Source of the DNA: Gambelia wislizenii
Taxonomy: Eukaryota; Chordata; Lepidosauria; Squamata; Crotaphytidae
Assembly: GCA_030847615.1 (NCBI GenBank)
Contig: JAUMIR010000014.1
Span: 12,128,501 to 12,192,500 of the forward strand
DNA: 64,000 nucleotides
Reading direction: 5' to 3'
Below the pieces are notes generated by a model. That model worked only from the letters and a program-made list of their open reading frames with translations. It did no database searches and was not told where the DNA came from. Below, piece after piece: positions 32,138-64,000 of this stretch. The stretch's first letter is position 1; every line of letters begins with the position of its first letter. Position numbers and translations under genes: made by a program.

Positions 32138-32364
32138 CAGTTGTCCCTTCATATTTGCTGGGGTTTGGTTCCAGGATCCCCCTTCCGTGGATATCTGTGA
32201 ATACTCAAGTCCCATTATATGCAATGGCGTAGCAAAATGGTGTCCCTGATATAAGATGGCAACATCAAGGTTTGCTTTAGGGATTATTATTCTTTAAAGA
32301 ATGTTTTCAAGCCATGAATACTTATATTCGTGGATACCAATCCGTGGATATGGAGGGACAACTG
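32138..32364. mobile_element. Tigger-type MITE
   Basis: CAGTTGTCCCTTCATATTTG at the left and GGATATGGAGGGACAACTG at the right, both next to TA. Very similar to 20193-20425. Confidence 0.85.
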
Positions 32365-32375
32365 TAATGGTAAAC

Positions 32376-32515
32376 TGGAGGTCTCCTTCTTTGGAGGTTT
32401 TTAAACAGAGGCTGGATGACCATCTGTTGGGAATGCTTTGATTGTTTATTCCTGCATGGCAGGGGCTTGGACTGGATGGCCCTTGTGGTCTCTTCCAACT
32501 CTATGGTTCTATAGG
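32376..32515 (+). mobile_element. CR1 LINE, extreme 3' end
   Basis: GGAGGTTTTTAAACAGAGGC, GACTGGATGGCCCTTGTGGT, CTCTTCCAACTCTATGGTTC: the last ~140 bp of CR1. Confidence 0.9.
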
Positions 32516-32764
32516 GAAAAAAATTAGAAATTATGGACCAAGAAAATATTCCTCAGGATAACATGTTGTTGTGTTTTTTAAAATCTGAATGAAGGTACAT
32601 AAAGTAATAAGGCTCCAAACAAATTATTGATGAATTTATTTTTTGTTAGTTTGGCAGTTAATGGTTTCTCATTTTAATACTTGAAAATATACTTGAATGT
32701 ATATTGTTGTAAGCCCCCCCCATTGCATTTTGTAGAGGGGTGGGATACAAATAAATATTATTAT

Positions 32765-32935
32765 TGTGAAAACGAAGGCTTTCACGGCCGGCATCCATAG
32801 GTTTTCCATGGTTTTTTTCCTGGGCTCTGAGGCCGTGTTCTGGAATAGTTTCTTTCTGACCTTTCGCCTGCATCTGAAACTATTCCAGAACGTGGCCTCA
32901 CAGCCTGGAAAAAAACCAAGGAAAACCTAAAAATA
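32765..32935. mobile_element. Fold-back repeat, MITE-like
   Basis: AGGTTTTCCATGGTTTTTTT, CTGGGCTCTGAGGCCGTGTT, CTGGAATAGTTTC is mirrored by GAAACTATTCCAGAACGTGG, CCTCACAGCCTGGAAAAAAA, CCAAGGAAAACCT. The loop carries CTTTCGCCTGCATC. The GGCTTTCACGGCCGG leader is on the left side only. Confidence 0.6.
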
Positions 32936-32939
32936 TTAT

Positions 32940-33595
32940 AATTATTATTATTTACTTCTTCAAAGTCAAGTATGATGTCAATTCTTACCTTAAAGGGCTG
33001 GAAAAACATTGGAAGTCAATAAGAAGATATAAAATTCAACATCTAAGAAAATACCGTATGTTTAGATATAGACTAGTCAATGGGAATATTATAATCTATG
33101 AATGTTTGTTAAATTCATGGGATGAGGAATCTCCTGCAATGTATAATGGGGGGAGGGGCAAATGGAAGAATAACCATATATGATGTTATGAAAATCTACT
33201 ACATCAGAATTGTACTTTATTGTAAGTTTTTAAGAAAATTAATTAATGGAAAAAATAAGTGGTAGTCTGTTCCTGAAAACAGAGTACAAATAAATTAATC
33301 AGAAGTTATTTATGGTTCCAGTATTATAGATATAATCTTATTAAATCAAAATGACAAAGTGGAAGTCACAGATAATCTTTCTCTGTTATTTAGAATATGG
33401 AATAAATTATTGTGTAAAAAGAAATATTAATGTTATATGAAATATATGAGATGGTTAACATTACTTCTGTTCATGCAAGATGTATTTTGGAAAATGATTA
33501 AAAAATTAATTAAAACAAAACACACACAAAGAAAATAGTGTACCAAAACTATTCTACGCCCATTAATTCAAACGAATTAATTCAAAGAATCCGCC
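32940..33595. other. AT-rich stretch, unassigned
   Basis: Strongly A/T-rich with no open frames. It could be an old L1-like or LTR remnant, but nothing diagnostic is visible. It ends sharply at the WDR5 CpG island. Confidence 0.4.
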
Positions 33596-33599
33596 CCTG

Positions 33600-34260
33600 C
33601 CTTTTTTTCCAAGACATTTTGCGCGCGCACTCTTTCGCCGCCTTTTTTATCCTTTTTGTCCATCTGCGAGCACCGTAGCGCCACACCTCTGCGCGAGAGC
33701 GAGAACTTCCGTAAAGCAGGGGGCGGAGCCTAGAGTCGACTTCCGCCTGCCTTTGATTGTTTTAAGATCTTTTTTTTTCCTTAGTCCCTTGCAGGCCACC
33801 GTAGTAAGGGTAGATGTCTACGCATGCGCGAGGCGTGAGGGGGGCGTTCTCTGACGAGATTGAGCGAACCAGCGCGGCATTGTGCGTCGCTTTGGGGCCG
33901 GCCGCCTCCTCCTACTGCGCCTGCGCGAGAGGCCTGGTGTCGCTATCCCCGCCGCCGCCTCCGCCTCCTCCCGCCCGGCGGCCAGGAAGGAAGGCAGCCG
34001 TTGAGGGAAAGACGGCGAAGGAGGAGGGTGCCGTTCGTCGCCAGGGGTGAGTGGGCGAAGGAAAGGCCCCGAGAGGACGGAGGGAGAGAAGAGGCCCTGC
34101 TCCTCCCCGCCCCATCGCGGTGCCTCGGGCGGCCTCCCTCTTGGGGCGGCGAGGCGGCTGGGAGGGGAGGGCTGCCTGTGAGGACTGTTGCCAGGGCGAC
34201 GGCGACGATGACGTCATGGGCGGCGCCCGCCTGTGGCTCCTGGTCAGGGTCTCTGCCCCG
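33600..34260 (+). promoter_or_regulatory. WDR5: CpG-island promoter, likely WDR5
   Basis: An abrupt change from AT-rich to CpG-dense sequence. It contains two NRF1-like palindromic sites (ACGCATGCGC at 33820-33829 and TGCGCCTGCGC at 33916-33926), ETS-like CTTCCG cores (near 33706 and 33740) and a full CRE, TGACGTCA (34209-34216). There is no TATA box, as is usual for a housekeeping promoter. It is the first CpG island upstream of WDR5 exon 2 on the same strand. The exact start site cannot be read from the sequence. Confidence 0.7.
33850..34046 (+). other. WDR5: Proposed WDR5 non-coding exon 1
   Basis: A strong donor, CAGGG/GTGAGT, lies at 34046/34047 inside the CpG island. Splicing it to the acceptor TTTTTTCCAG/CGCC at 40983/40984 gives a short 5' UTR placed four bases before the WDR5 start codon. 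The 5' limit is arbitrary. An alternative acceptor, TTCTTCAG at 40907, would add 76 bases of UTR. Confidence 0.45.
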
Positions 34261-34349
34261 CACGTGCAGCGCGTGTCCGTCCCTGAGGGCAGCTTCCAAG
34301 AGACTCCCCGGTTCCACGAGGCTGTGATGGGTTTTCCAGAACTGGGGAG

Positions 34350-35550
34350 CCTCACTTCAGCAGCTAAAAAGGCCAAGGCGATTCTAGGCTACATCAATAG
34401 GAGTCTACAGTGAATGGGTGCCAGCAGTGTGATGCAGCAGCTAAAAAAGCCAATATGATTCTGGGCTGCATTAATAGAAGTATAGTGTCCAGATCAAGGG
34501 AAGTAATAGTGCCACTGTATTCTTCTTTGGTCAGGCCTCACCTGGAATCTCTCTCTCTCTGGCTTTTCTTCGCAAACGAAGATTCAGGAAGGACTCATCC
34601 CGTGCTTTCTGCAAGTGCGCTGATGGATTTGTCCTTCGAGCCTGTGCAATGGATTTGTCTGGTGGAGCACAGCGTGCACAAAACTCGCCTCACCCTTTAA
34701 ACCAAAGGTTCATCTGCTGGCCTTGCAAGCATGGACGGTAGCAGCGAGGTCCTCAGGTTGTAACTTTGATTAGAGTTTCCTTCTCTTAGATGGTTGACCT
34801 TACAGGGTTGGACGAGCACCATCTGCCCAGGTTTGGAATTAGAGTTTTCCTTCTCCTGGGATAGTTGCCATAAGGCTAGAGAGCCCATCCTGCCTTTTGA
34901 CACTCTTTGTCAGACCCTTCGGTTTTGACCTGTCTGGCATGGGAGACCCTACCGGTGGCTATTTATACCACCGCCAGCATAGCTCAAAACTTCATTAGGG
35001 TACGCAAGCCTCTCTCCCACGACAAGGGGGCATCAATGGAGAGGTCACCTGGAATACTGTGTCCAGTTCTGGGCACCAGAATTCAGGAAGGATGTTGAGA
35101 GGCTGGAATGTGTCCAGAAGATGGCAACCAGGATGGTGGGAGGTCTAGAAGCCATGCCCTATGAAGAGTGGCATAGGGAGCTGGGTATGTTTAGTCTGGA
35201 GAAGAGAAGGTAGAGAGGTGACATGATAGCCATGTTTAAATGTTTGAAGGGATGTCATACTGAGGATGGAGCAAGCTTGTTTTCTGCTGCTCCAGAGACT
35301 AGGATGTCGAGCAATGGGTTCAAACTCCAGGAAAAGAGATTCCACCTGAACATTAGGAAGAACTTCTTGACAGTAAGAGCTGTTCGGAAGTGGAATACAC
35401 TGCCTCGTAGTATGGTGGAATCTCCTTCTTTGGAGGTTTTTAAACAGAGGCTGGATGGCCATCTGTCAGGAATGATTTGATTGTGATTTCTTGCATGGCA
35501 GGGGTTGGATTGGATGGCCCTTGAGGTCTATTCCAACTCTATGATTATGT
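34350..35550 (+). mobile_element. CR1 LINE fragment with internal duplication and insertion
   Basis: The ORF2 C-terminal region is present twice at its start (AGCAGCTAAAAAGGCCAAGG at 34360 and GCAGCTAAAAAAGCCAATAT at 34436), then continues to AGGCCTCACCTGGAAT, is broken by a 496-bp insertion (34549-35044), and resumes CACCTGGAATACTGTGTCCA through to the CR1 tail at 35545. The frame 35223-35480 keeps FSAAPETRMSSNGFKLQEKR. It lies in the proposed WDR5 intron 1. Confidence 0.85.
34549..35044. mobile_element. Unidentified 496-bp insertion with 11-bp target duplication
   Basis: TCACCTGGAAT (34538-34548) is repeated exactly at 35045-35055, and the CR1 sequence is continuous across the two copies, so the intervening DNA is an insertion. 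It starts with (CT)n, shows no poly-A tail, and carries an internal ~68-bp direct duplication (ATTAGAGTTTCCTTCTCTTA near 34771 and ATTAGAGTTTTCCTTCTCCT near 34839). It contains no open frame of note. I do not recognise the family. A variable-length target duplication without a tail would suit a Penelope-like element, but this is a guess. Confidence 0.7.
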
Positions 35551-35760
35551 AATTCTTCAGATATATGACGAATAGGTTAATATCAGGGCTCCAGGGTGTG
35601 TGTGTGTGTGTGTGGCTGTGTGTATCCAAGGTATACACACACACACAGACAGATGGATAGGCAAATTAGCTAGGATTGCTAAGGGGGTTTTGTGGGAGGT
35701 TTTGGACAACAAATGCATACAGCATTCTGTAGTGAAAGTTTTGTATTGTAGGCCTTCTGA

Positions 35761-36058
35761 TCATAGAATCACAGAGTTGGAAGAAACCACAAGGGCCATC
35801 ACAAGGTGCATCACAATCAAAGCATTCCCAACAGATGACCATCCTGCCTCTGTTAAAAACGTCCAAAAAAGGAGACTCCATCTCACTACGAAGCAGTGTA
35901 TTCCACTTCCGAACAGCTCTTACTGTCAGGAAGTTGTTCCCAATGTTGAAGTGGAATCTCTTTTCCTATAGTTTGAGTCCATTCTCCATGTCCTAGTCTC
36001 TGGAACACCAGAAAACAACCTTGCCCCATCCTCAGTATGACATCCCTTCAAGTATTTA
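35761..36058 (-). mobile_element. CR1 LINE 3' end, antisense
   Basis: ATCATAGAATCACAGAGTTG at the left, followed by GCATTCCCAACAGATGACCA and TCACTACGAAGCAGTGTATT, up to ACATCCCTTCAAGTATTTAT. The ORF2 C-terminus is recognisable but frameshifted. Confidence 0.85.
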
Positions 36059-36644
36059 TTCTTGTTAATCTGTAATCTGGGGCTATTAGAATTTCAAGGT
36101 TTGCTCAGTGTGAATTTTAAACAAAGTAAAACATGACTTCTGTGGGTATTTAGTTTTAATTTTTCCATATATGTTTTACCACAATCACAGTCTGTATCTG
36201 TTTCCTAGAGGGATTTTCAATGTTATTACTTAGAGGCATTATGTCATAGTGGAAAATAAAATAAATGCTCTGTAGTTAAAAAAAACAGAAAGAAAGAAAT
36301 GCCCATTGCACGTGGTTGGAATGGTGGTGGGATCAGAAAGAGAGGAACTGGAATCAACAAATGATAATGCTATTAAGCATGAGTGCAAAAACACCCCACA
36401 AGAACACACCTAAATATCTGATGTTGCAGAATGGATATACAGGTAGTAACAGCCCTATTCATTCTGCATTGCACCAAAATAACTATGAACAGATTTTGTT
36501 TTCCTATGTGTTTCTACAGATTCTGCAGTCCATTTTTTCAGGCAGTGATATCTTTAATACTTACAAATAGCAAATCTAGTTAGAATATGTTGTGTTAAGG
36601 GATGATCTGGGAGAGGGGAAGATAGCAAGGCAAACATAGTCTCC

Positions 36645-37420
36645 TGCTATGCAGGAATACACAAATCAAAGCACCCCTGACAGATGGCCATTCAGCCTCT
36701 GTTTAAAAACCTCCAAAGGTGACTCTACCACACTATAAGGCAGTGCATTCCCACTGCCAAACAGCTCTTACTGTCAGGAAGGTCATCCTAATGTTTAGGT
36801 GGAATCTCTTTTCCAGTTGTTTGAGTTCATTGCTCCATGTCCTAGTCTCTAGAGCAGTAGAAAACAAGCTTGCTCCATCCTCAATATGACATCCCTTCAA
36901 ATATTTAAACATGACTATCATGTCCCCTCTTAACCTTCTCTTCTCCAGGCTAAACACGCCCAGCTCCCTAAGTCACTCCTCATAGGGCATGGCTTCCAGA
37001 CCTCCCACCATCCTGGTTGCCCTCCTCTGGACACATTCCAGCTTGTCCATACCCTTCTTGAATTGTGGTGCCCAGAACTGGACACAGTATTCTAGGTGAG
37101 GTCTGACCAAAGCAGAATACAGTGGCACTATTACTTCCCTTGATCTAGACACTATACTCCTGTTGATGCAGCCTACAATTGCATTGGCTTTTTTAGCTGC
37201 CGTGTCACACTGCTAACTCATGTTCAGCTTGTGGTCCACTACGACTCCTAGATCCTTTTTGCATGTACTGCCATCAAGCCAGGTGTCACCCATCCTATAT
37301 CTGTGCATTTCATTTTTATTGCCCAAGTGTAGTATCCTACATTTCTCCCTGTTGAAATTCATTTTGTTAGTTTTGGCCCAGCTTTCTAATCTGTTAAGGT
37401 CATTTTGGATTCTGAGCTCT
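36645..37420 (-). mobile_element. CR1 LINE, 5'-truncated, antisense
   Basis: Starts within the 3' region (TATGCAGGAATACACAAATC) and covers the same ORF2 C-terminal segment as 25606-26462, including AATTGTGGTGCCCAGAACTG and TCTCCCTGTTGAAATTCATT. It stops at almost the same CR1 position as that copy. Confidence 0.9.
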
Positions 37421-37659
37421 CCCTCAGCAACTTAATGATCTTTTACTTTCTCTTTTCTCTAATGCATGGTGTTCTATGCTTCAAACTGCAACAGGCATAA
37501 GCACTTTTATTAGTAAAATTACCAGAAACATTCTACTTATAGTTGGTGCTAATAAATTTACTGCAACTTACACTGCTAGTATTGTTAGCAATGCTATTCC
37601 CTCCTTATGGATTCAAATGATAAGAAAAGAAATTCTACCTAAACCTTACAACTGTAAGA

Positions 37660-37832
37660 GCTGTTTTACCATGGAATAGAATGTCTTGGACAGCGGTGGA
37701 CTCTTTTTCTTTGAAAGTCTTTAAAGAGAGGTTGGACGGGCATCTTTCAGGGGTACTATAGTTTTGTATTCCTACATGGCAGCCGGTTGGATTGGATGGC
37801 CCATGTGGTGCCTTTCAGCTCTTAAGATTCCA
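37660..37832 (+). mobile_element. CR1-like LINE 3' end, diverged subfamily
   Basis: AGAGCTGTTTTACCATGGAA, GTCTTTAAAGAGAGGTTGGA, GGTTGGATTGGATGGCCCAT, with an altered tail AGCTCTTAAGATTCCATGCT. Probably an older CR1 subfamily, as at 57955 and 62640. Confidence 0.75.
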
Positions 37833-38268
37833 TGCTTCTGAGTGAAACAATCATATTCTTCCTTACATACTTCAGAGTGTATCTTAGTGGAAATTTTCTT
37901 TTATACAAACCACTTGATGTTCTTGGGTTATTCAATTATGTGTCAGATACCAACTCTGCAGCTTTTTGGAGAGTGTAAGGAATCATAGGATGCCAACCTT
38001 CCACCCTGGGTTTTGCTTTTATCTGGGATCTCCTTGTATTCGTAATGAAAGCCCAATAGAGAGAGCATGTATGAGCATACCCTTGTTTGTATCTGCATGC
38101 TAAGAGGAGCTGAGGTTTACTTGGAAGTATTCTTCTAGGAGTGCTGCACTTCTCCAATGCAGAAACAGGCTCTAGCTTCTCAAGTGCAGTAACTGTTGCA
38201 TGTCTCCAGTGCAGTAGCAGCTCCAGTTTCACAAGAGTGCAAGTTTTATTTTGGTGTGTTGGAGACTG

Positions 38269-38490
38269 AGGCTGCTGCCACACTGCAGAAATTATGCCAT
38301 TTGACACCACTTTAACTGCCATGGCTCAATGCAATGGAATTTTGGAATTTGTAGTTTTGTAGGATATTTAGCTTTCTCCGTTGGAGAGCTCTGGTGTCAC
38401 AGCAAACTCCTCATGTAAATCCCAGCATCCCATAGGATGATAGTTAAAACAGTGTTAAACTGCATTATTTCTGCAGTGTGGCAGCAGCCT
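38269..38490. mobile_element. Palindromic MITE, AGGCTGCTGCCACACTGCAG subfamily
   Basis: AGGCTGCTGCCACACTGCAG, AAATTATGCC on the left is almost exactly mirrored by TGCATTATTTCTGCAGTGTG, GCAGCAGCCT on the right. The interior is palindromic as well (TTTGTAGTTTTGTAGG against TGTAAATCCCAGCATCCC). Confidence 0.8.
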
Positions 38491-39440
38491 GAGATATAGG
38501 AGGTGAAGATTTGTTAAAAGGCTAGTTGAAGGCTCATGCCTTCTTTCATCACCAGATGGCTTACAGCATAGTTAGTCAACTTGGTGCCCTCCAGACATTG
38601 TGGCTAAGACTCTGTATCCTTGACCATTAGCCAGGCCAGCAAGGGCTTAGGGGAATTAGTCCTAAAAAGCTGTAAGATTCCTTTTGGCTTCCCACTGGCT
38701 TGGTGCTGAACCTCATCCCTTCATCTGTTGCCTCCATTTTCCCACCTGTACCTTTTCTTTGTTACTTGCAGGTCATTATGTCTGGAAGGGCTGATCCCTA
38801 ACGATTACAAACTTGCATGTCTATTGTCTGTACCTCAAGTTCCCAGTGGCTAATGCTGATTGTTTGGGTACCTTCTGTTGAGTGCCCCCCACTCCGCCCC
38901 AGGTTTCCAGAAAGACAGCAAGGGAGGCAGGATTTGTCATCCTGGTTTCCTCTCCCTACCATATCCCCCCACTAATGTGTAGTGGGGAAAGTACGTATTG
39001 AAATATGAAACCTAGAATTGGGTCAGTAGCTACCTTGAAAACAAAGGCACAAATTCTTCCTCTCCTTACTGGAATCTTCCACCTAAAGCACCCAGATATT
39101 TTGGAGGAAAATGGGTAATCAACATTTTTCTTGTTTTACCCTCTTCTTCCCCCTGCAACTGTGAGAGTCAGAAAATTAACATTTTATAATCAGTGACACA
39201 GACTTTCTTCCAGAACTTCAAAGGTGCCTGGCCTATGATTGTAGGTATAAGGATAAGAGTGTGGGGGAAATCCATGCAAAGCTGTTAATGATGACGAGAA
39301 ATCCTTGTGGGGCGGTTCAAAAAGATGTAGGATAAAATGGTTCACTATGACCAAATGTCCATTTTGAGGGGGTGTTGGGGTGTGTGTTCTGGAGTCTGTT
39401 GATAAATAAAATGTTTTTATTAAATATTCCTTGGCATTCA
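38491..39440. other. No recognised feature (WDR5 intron 1)
   Basis: Non-coding, no clear element ends or exons. Confidence 0.4.
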
Positions 39441-39449
39441 TCCTCTTTA

Positions 39450-39512
39450 TATGGCAGGAGGTTGGAGTGGATGGCCTTTGTGGTCTCTTCCAACTCTATG
39501 ATTCTGTGATAA
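39450..39512 (+). mobile_element. CR1 LINE tail
   Basis: ATGGCAGGAGGTTGGAGTGG, CTCTTCCAACTCTATGATTC: the last ~60 bp of CR1. Confidence 0.85.
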
Positions 39513-39686
39513 TTGGAGGCAGCTTATTTCTTCATACAGTTCTGTTTTCTGTGAAGTCAAAGGCTTCTGTTCTGTTTTCCTCCACTCTCTCCTCATGTAG
39601 ATTCATTAATTTTTTTCATTTCATTTTATGGAGACAGGAAACCTGGGAATTAAACAATTCCTGTATGTGTTTAACATAGTACAGTA

Positions 39687-39921
39687 CAGTGGGCCCTCAG
39701 TATCCTCTGGGATTTGGTTCCAGAACACCTGGTGGGGGGGTGGATACTAAAATCTGTAGATGCTCAAGTCCCATTATATACAATAGCATAGTAAAATGGT
39801 CTCTTTATATAAAATTGTAAACAGCAGGGTTTGCTTTTTGGAGTTTTTCCCTCCAAATATTTTCGAGCCATGGTTGGTTGGATCTGTGGATGCAGAACCC
39901 ATGGATATGGAAGGCTAACTG
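39687..39921. mobile_element. Tigger-type MITE
   Basis: CAGTGGGCCCTCAGTATCCT after TA at the left and GGATATGGAAGGCTAACTG before TA at the right. The interior includes ATTTTCGAGCCATGGTTGGT, the Tigger/MER2-like sub-terminal block. Confidence 0.8.
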
Positions 39922-40099
39922 TAGTACCTAAACAGTCTTGTGCACAGAGACACACTAGTGACCTAAAAGAAATCAGCTAGGGCATGATTCAGCCAAAGGT
40001 AAGCTCACCTTTTATTTCAGTTGTGGGAGTATAATTCATTCCCCACCAATTTTCATCCAGACTTTGTAGTGCTTAAATTTGGCTGAGCTATGTCACTAC

Positions 40100-40320
40100 A
40101 TGTCAACACCTGTATCCATGGATTCAGTATCCACAGTTTCACTTATCCACATCTGCAAAAAAATGTTCTCTTTAGGCATTTCTAGGTCCTCCAGTATAAT
40201 TTTATGGTCAACTACTGGTTGGTCATCTCATTGAAAATAATAGGGTTCCTTATTATCCAGGGTTTCAGGTATCCATGGGGGTCTTTGAACATATCCCCCA
40301 CGGATATGTGGGTCAAACTG
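40100..40320. mobile_element. Tigger-like MITE (CAGGTCGACCCCC family)
   Basis: The left end is diverged (TGTCAACACCTGTATCCATG). The right end ATCCCCCACGGATATGTGGG, TCAAACTG is followed by TA. The interior matches 21733 and 28452. Confidence 0.7.
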
Positions 40321-40987
40321 TAATGCTCTACAAGAGATCTTGCAGATCCCTTACAATCAAAGCTTTGCTTGCTCTGTCTGCTGGGCAAAATTGCTTTCTC
40401 TTTCCAGTCAGAGGAGCAATAATTCTGCCCAGCCTCTGCACTGTGATCCATTCACTCCTGATAAGAAGACACAGCAGAACTCTCTCCTGTTGGAGGAGGC
40501 ACCCCCAGAACAGTGACTCCTACAGAATCACAAGAGATGGATTCCTCTGGGAAAATCTTCCTTGAGAATGTGTGTGTGGGAGGGGAGAGGCTTTGGAACA
40601 CCATTCTGAGAGAGGGAAAGGTGATTGCAATGGAGCTTGTCTCCATGCCTTGCTTGCCAGGCATCCAGAAGTGTTTGGTTAACCGCTGGAGGAAACAGGA
40701 TGCTGGATTATGTAGGTTTATCGGTCTGATCCAGTAGCTGTTGGTTGGTGTGTTTAGAGGCCTGTGAACTCAGCATGTTTCAAAGTTAACTCTGCCTCTC
40801 TGAAGCTTTGAAAGTCCTGGGTGAACAGCTTTGTTCGGGTTGCCAGCCCTTACATTTGCATGGATAAAATGTCCCCTTCCCTTGTTTCTTTCTGACCTCT
40901 TCTTCAGTAGACAACATCTGCTTCTAAGACCTTGCGCACTTTCATCGCTGGAAGCACCTGAGCACTGGCTGGCTTTTTTCCAGCGCC

Positions 40988-62445
<21,458 letters not shown>

Positions 62446-62644
62446 TAAGAGACATTTCCATGCCTTGCAGATTTTTCAAGCAAAAATAATGTCAATAGAG
62501 AGGGGCGTAGGGCTATTCTGTTGGTGACTGTGAACCTTAAAGCGACCCCCATTTTACAGAGGCAGTAGATACAGTACCTTGCTTTATTCTGACTATCGAA
62601 AGCCATGTTCAATGGACAGATCTTATGCACCTAGCTGGGATGCA

Positions 62645-63110
62645 GACCATTATACTGACAAACTGGAACACGTCCAGAGGAAGGTAACCAAGATGGTAAA
62701 GGATTGGAAAATGAATCCCTATGAGGAGTGGTTAAGGGAGCTGAGTGTTTAACCTGAAGAAGAGAAGGAAGGGTTGAGGAAGTTGGACATTTTTAGCTTA
62801 CAGAACAAAAGATTGAGGGAAGATATGATAGCTATCTTCAAGTATTTGAAAGGCTGTCACATAGAGGGAAGAACCCATACCAGTGCATTCAACTGTCAAG
62901 AAGGGAGGTTTCTGACTAAACATCGGAGTGAACATCCTGATGGTGAGAATTGTTGGGCAGTAGAACAGGAGGTGGTGGGCTGTCCTGCATTGGGAGGTTT
63001 TTAAATTGAGGTCCAGTGACCATCAGTCAGGGATGCTTTAGCAGTGGAGTCCTGCACTAGCAGGGGATTGGTCTAGATAACCTGTCGGCTTCCTTCCAGC
63101 TCTCATGTGT
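62645..63110 (+). mobile_element. CR1-like LINE 3' end, old subfamily (WDR5 intron 10)
   Basis: CAAACTGGAACACGTCCAGA and AGATATGATAGCTATCTTCA, GTATTTGAAAGGCTGTCACA match the CR1 ORF2 C-terminal region. The tail (CCTTCCAGCTCTCATGTGTC) is diverged from the common one. Confidence 0.75.
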
Positions 63111-63146
63111 CTCCCCCTCCAAGATGATATTACACTTTTGCTAATA

Positions 63147-63448
63147 CAGGTCACCCCCCCCCCCATCAGTGGGAGATAGGTTCCTGGACTTACCACGGGT
63201 ACTTGAAATCACATATAATAGTGAACCACCATTAATACTATAGAATCATGCTGGAGAACCTAGGAAAGGCCTAGAGATGCCTAGGCATCTGCTGTGACTG
63301 TGGTCAACTTCTGGGGTACCTCCTAATGCCTCGAGAGACCACTTCCAGTGCAACTCTATGGTCCTCCAGATGCTAAAGAGACCTTTCCCCCCACAACACT
63401 GGGTATGTGATCCACGAGTACTGATGCCATGTAAATGGGGGTGACCTG
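63147..63448. mobile_element. Tigger-like MITE (CAGGTCACCCCC), well preserved
   Basis: CAGGTCACCCCCCCCCCCAT at the left and AAATGGGGGTGACCTG at the right, each beside TA (63145-63146, 63449-63450). The interior includes CCTAGGAAAGGCCTAGAGAT, shared with 6300 and 43239. Confidence 0.85.
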
Positions 63449-63450
63449 TA

Positions 63451-64000
63451 TTAATTTATCAGGAGTGCAAAAAGGCATTAACCCAATGGAACACTGGTAA
63501 CCAGGAGCAAAAATGTTGCATTAAGTTTAAATGGAAGCTACACGCCACCAGTAAGTCCTCCTGCCCCACCTCTTGAGTGCTTCTCCCCTCCCCCCCCCCC
63601 ACACTTCTACACATGCAGAATGCTAGAAAAAAACCAAGCATACCATCAGGTGAAGGCCAATGGAACTTGATTTAAATCTAAAGTTAACTGATCTACTAAG
63701 CTTGGGAGAGAGTTGATCACATTTTAGACTATGAAGGATGAAGGTTTTCATTGCTAGGATCCAAAGAGCCAGAGAAGTTTGTGGATACATTTTGGGATTT
63801 TTTGATTATCCTACCAACAGCTATCCCCTCGTGACAATTGCTTTTGAGAGCCAACATTCCAAAGTGGTTTGTCATAGGACTGCATGCCATCTTGGAACAG
63901 GAGACAAATGATGTGCTTGTCTAGCTATAATCACCCAGAAAGAGCACTGCTTTCCTCAAGTGTCAGGATGGCCCATCCCATGTAGAGATAACTGTGAGTT
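63451..64000. other. WDR5 intron 10 continues, no recognised feature
   Basis: Non-coding to the window edge, with a C-run near 63588-63600. The next WDR5 exon is not reached. Confidence 0.5.

Overview
The window is vertebrate nuclear DNA, most likely from a squamate reptile (lizard or snake). Three signs point there: SINEs with a 5S-rRNA-derived head (clearest at 13438-13532), many CR1-type LINE copies ending in the GATTCTATG-rich tail, and L2-like LINEs beside tRNA-headed SINEs that carry an L2-like tail. Species cannot be fixed from the sequence.

One protein-coding gene is certain: WDR5, the WD40 beta-propeller subunit of MLL/SET1 histone H3K4 methyltransferase complexes, on the + strand. 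Nine coding exons (40988-41068, 41796-41904, 44822-44895, 45551-45640, 50704-50793, 58888-58971, 59493-59548, 62234-62280, 62369-62444) splice in phase into codons 1-235 plus two bases of codon 236. The last third of the gene lies beyond the right edge. A CpG-island promoter at about 33600-34260 probably feeds a non-coding first exon ending at a GTGAGT donor at 34046/34047. A second, larger CpG island (15400-17270) has no recognisable coding exon. From known vertebrate gene order (BRD3 divergent from WDR5) it may be the BRD3 promoter, but that is inference.

Nearly everything else is transposon sequence. At 1-13 kb there is an L2-like reverse-transcriptase fragment, a nearly complete but decayed CR1 (about 1790-6030) and many MITEs and SINEs. 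At 14.4-18.3 kb the CpG island is surrounded by a G-rich minisatellite, a small hAT element, a repeated GC-rich unit, a perfect 59-bp-arm palindrome and a tandem array of CR1 tails. At 18.3-33.5 kb there is an old mixture of MITEs, CR1/L2 ends, hAT elements and SINEs. From 33.6 kb onward is WDR5, whose introns hold large insertions: a MITE inside a MITE with a 97-bp hairpin minisatellite (intron 5), two hAT elements and a nearly full-length antisense CR1 (intron 6).

The most unusual material is structural rather than protein-coding. It comprises the 2 x 59-bp perfect palindrome at 16601-16720, about twelve tandem units each with a near-perfect or perfect 36-nt palindrome at about 47000-48110 inside a transposon with identical 28-bp inverted ends, and a hAT element (52020-53363) with an exact 8-bp target duplication whose interior is a GC-rich minisatellite. 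No new protein system was found. Long open frames in the GC-rich repeats are by-products of repetition.
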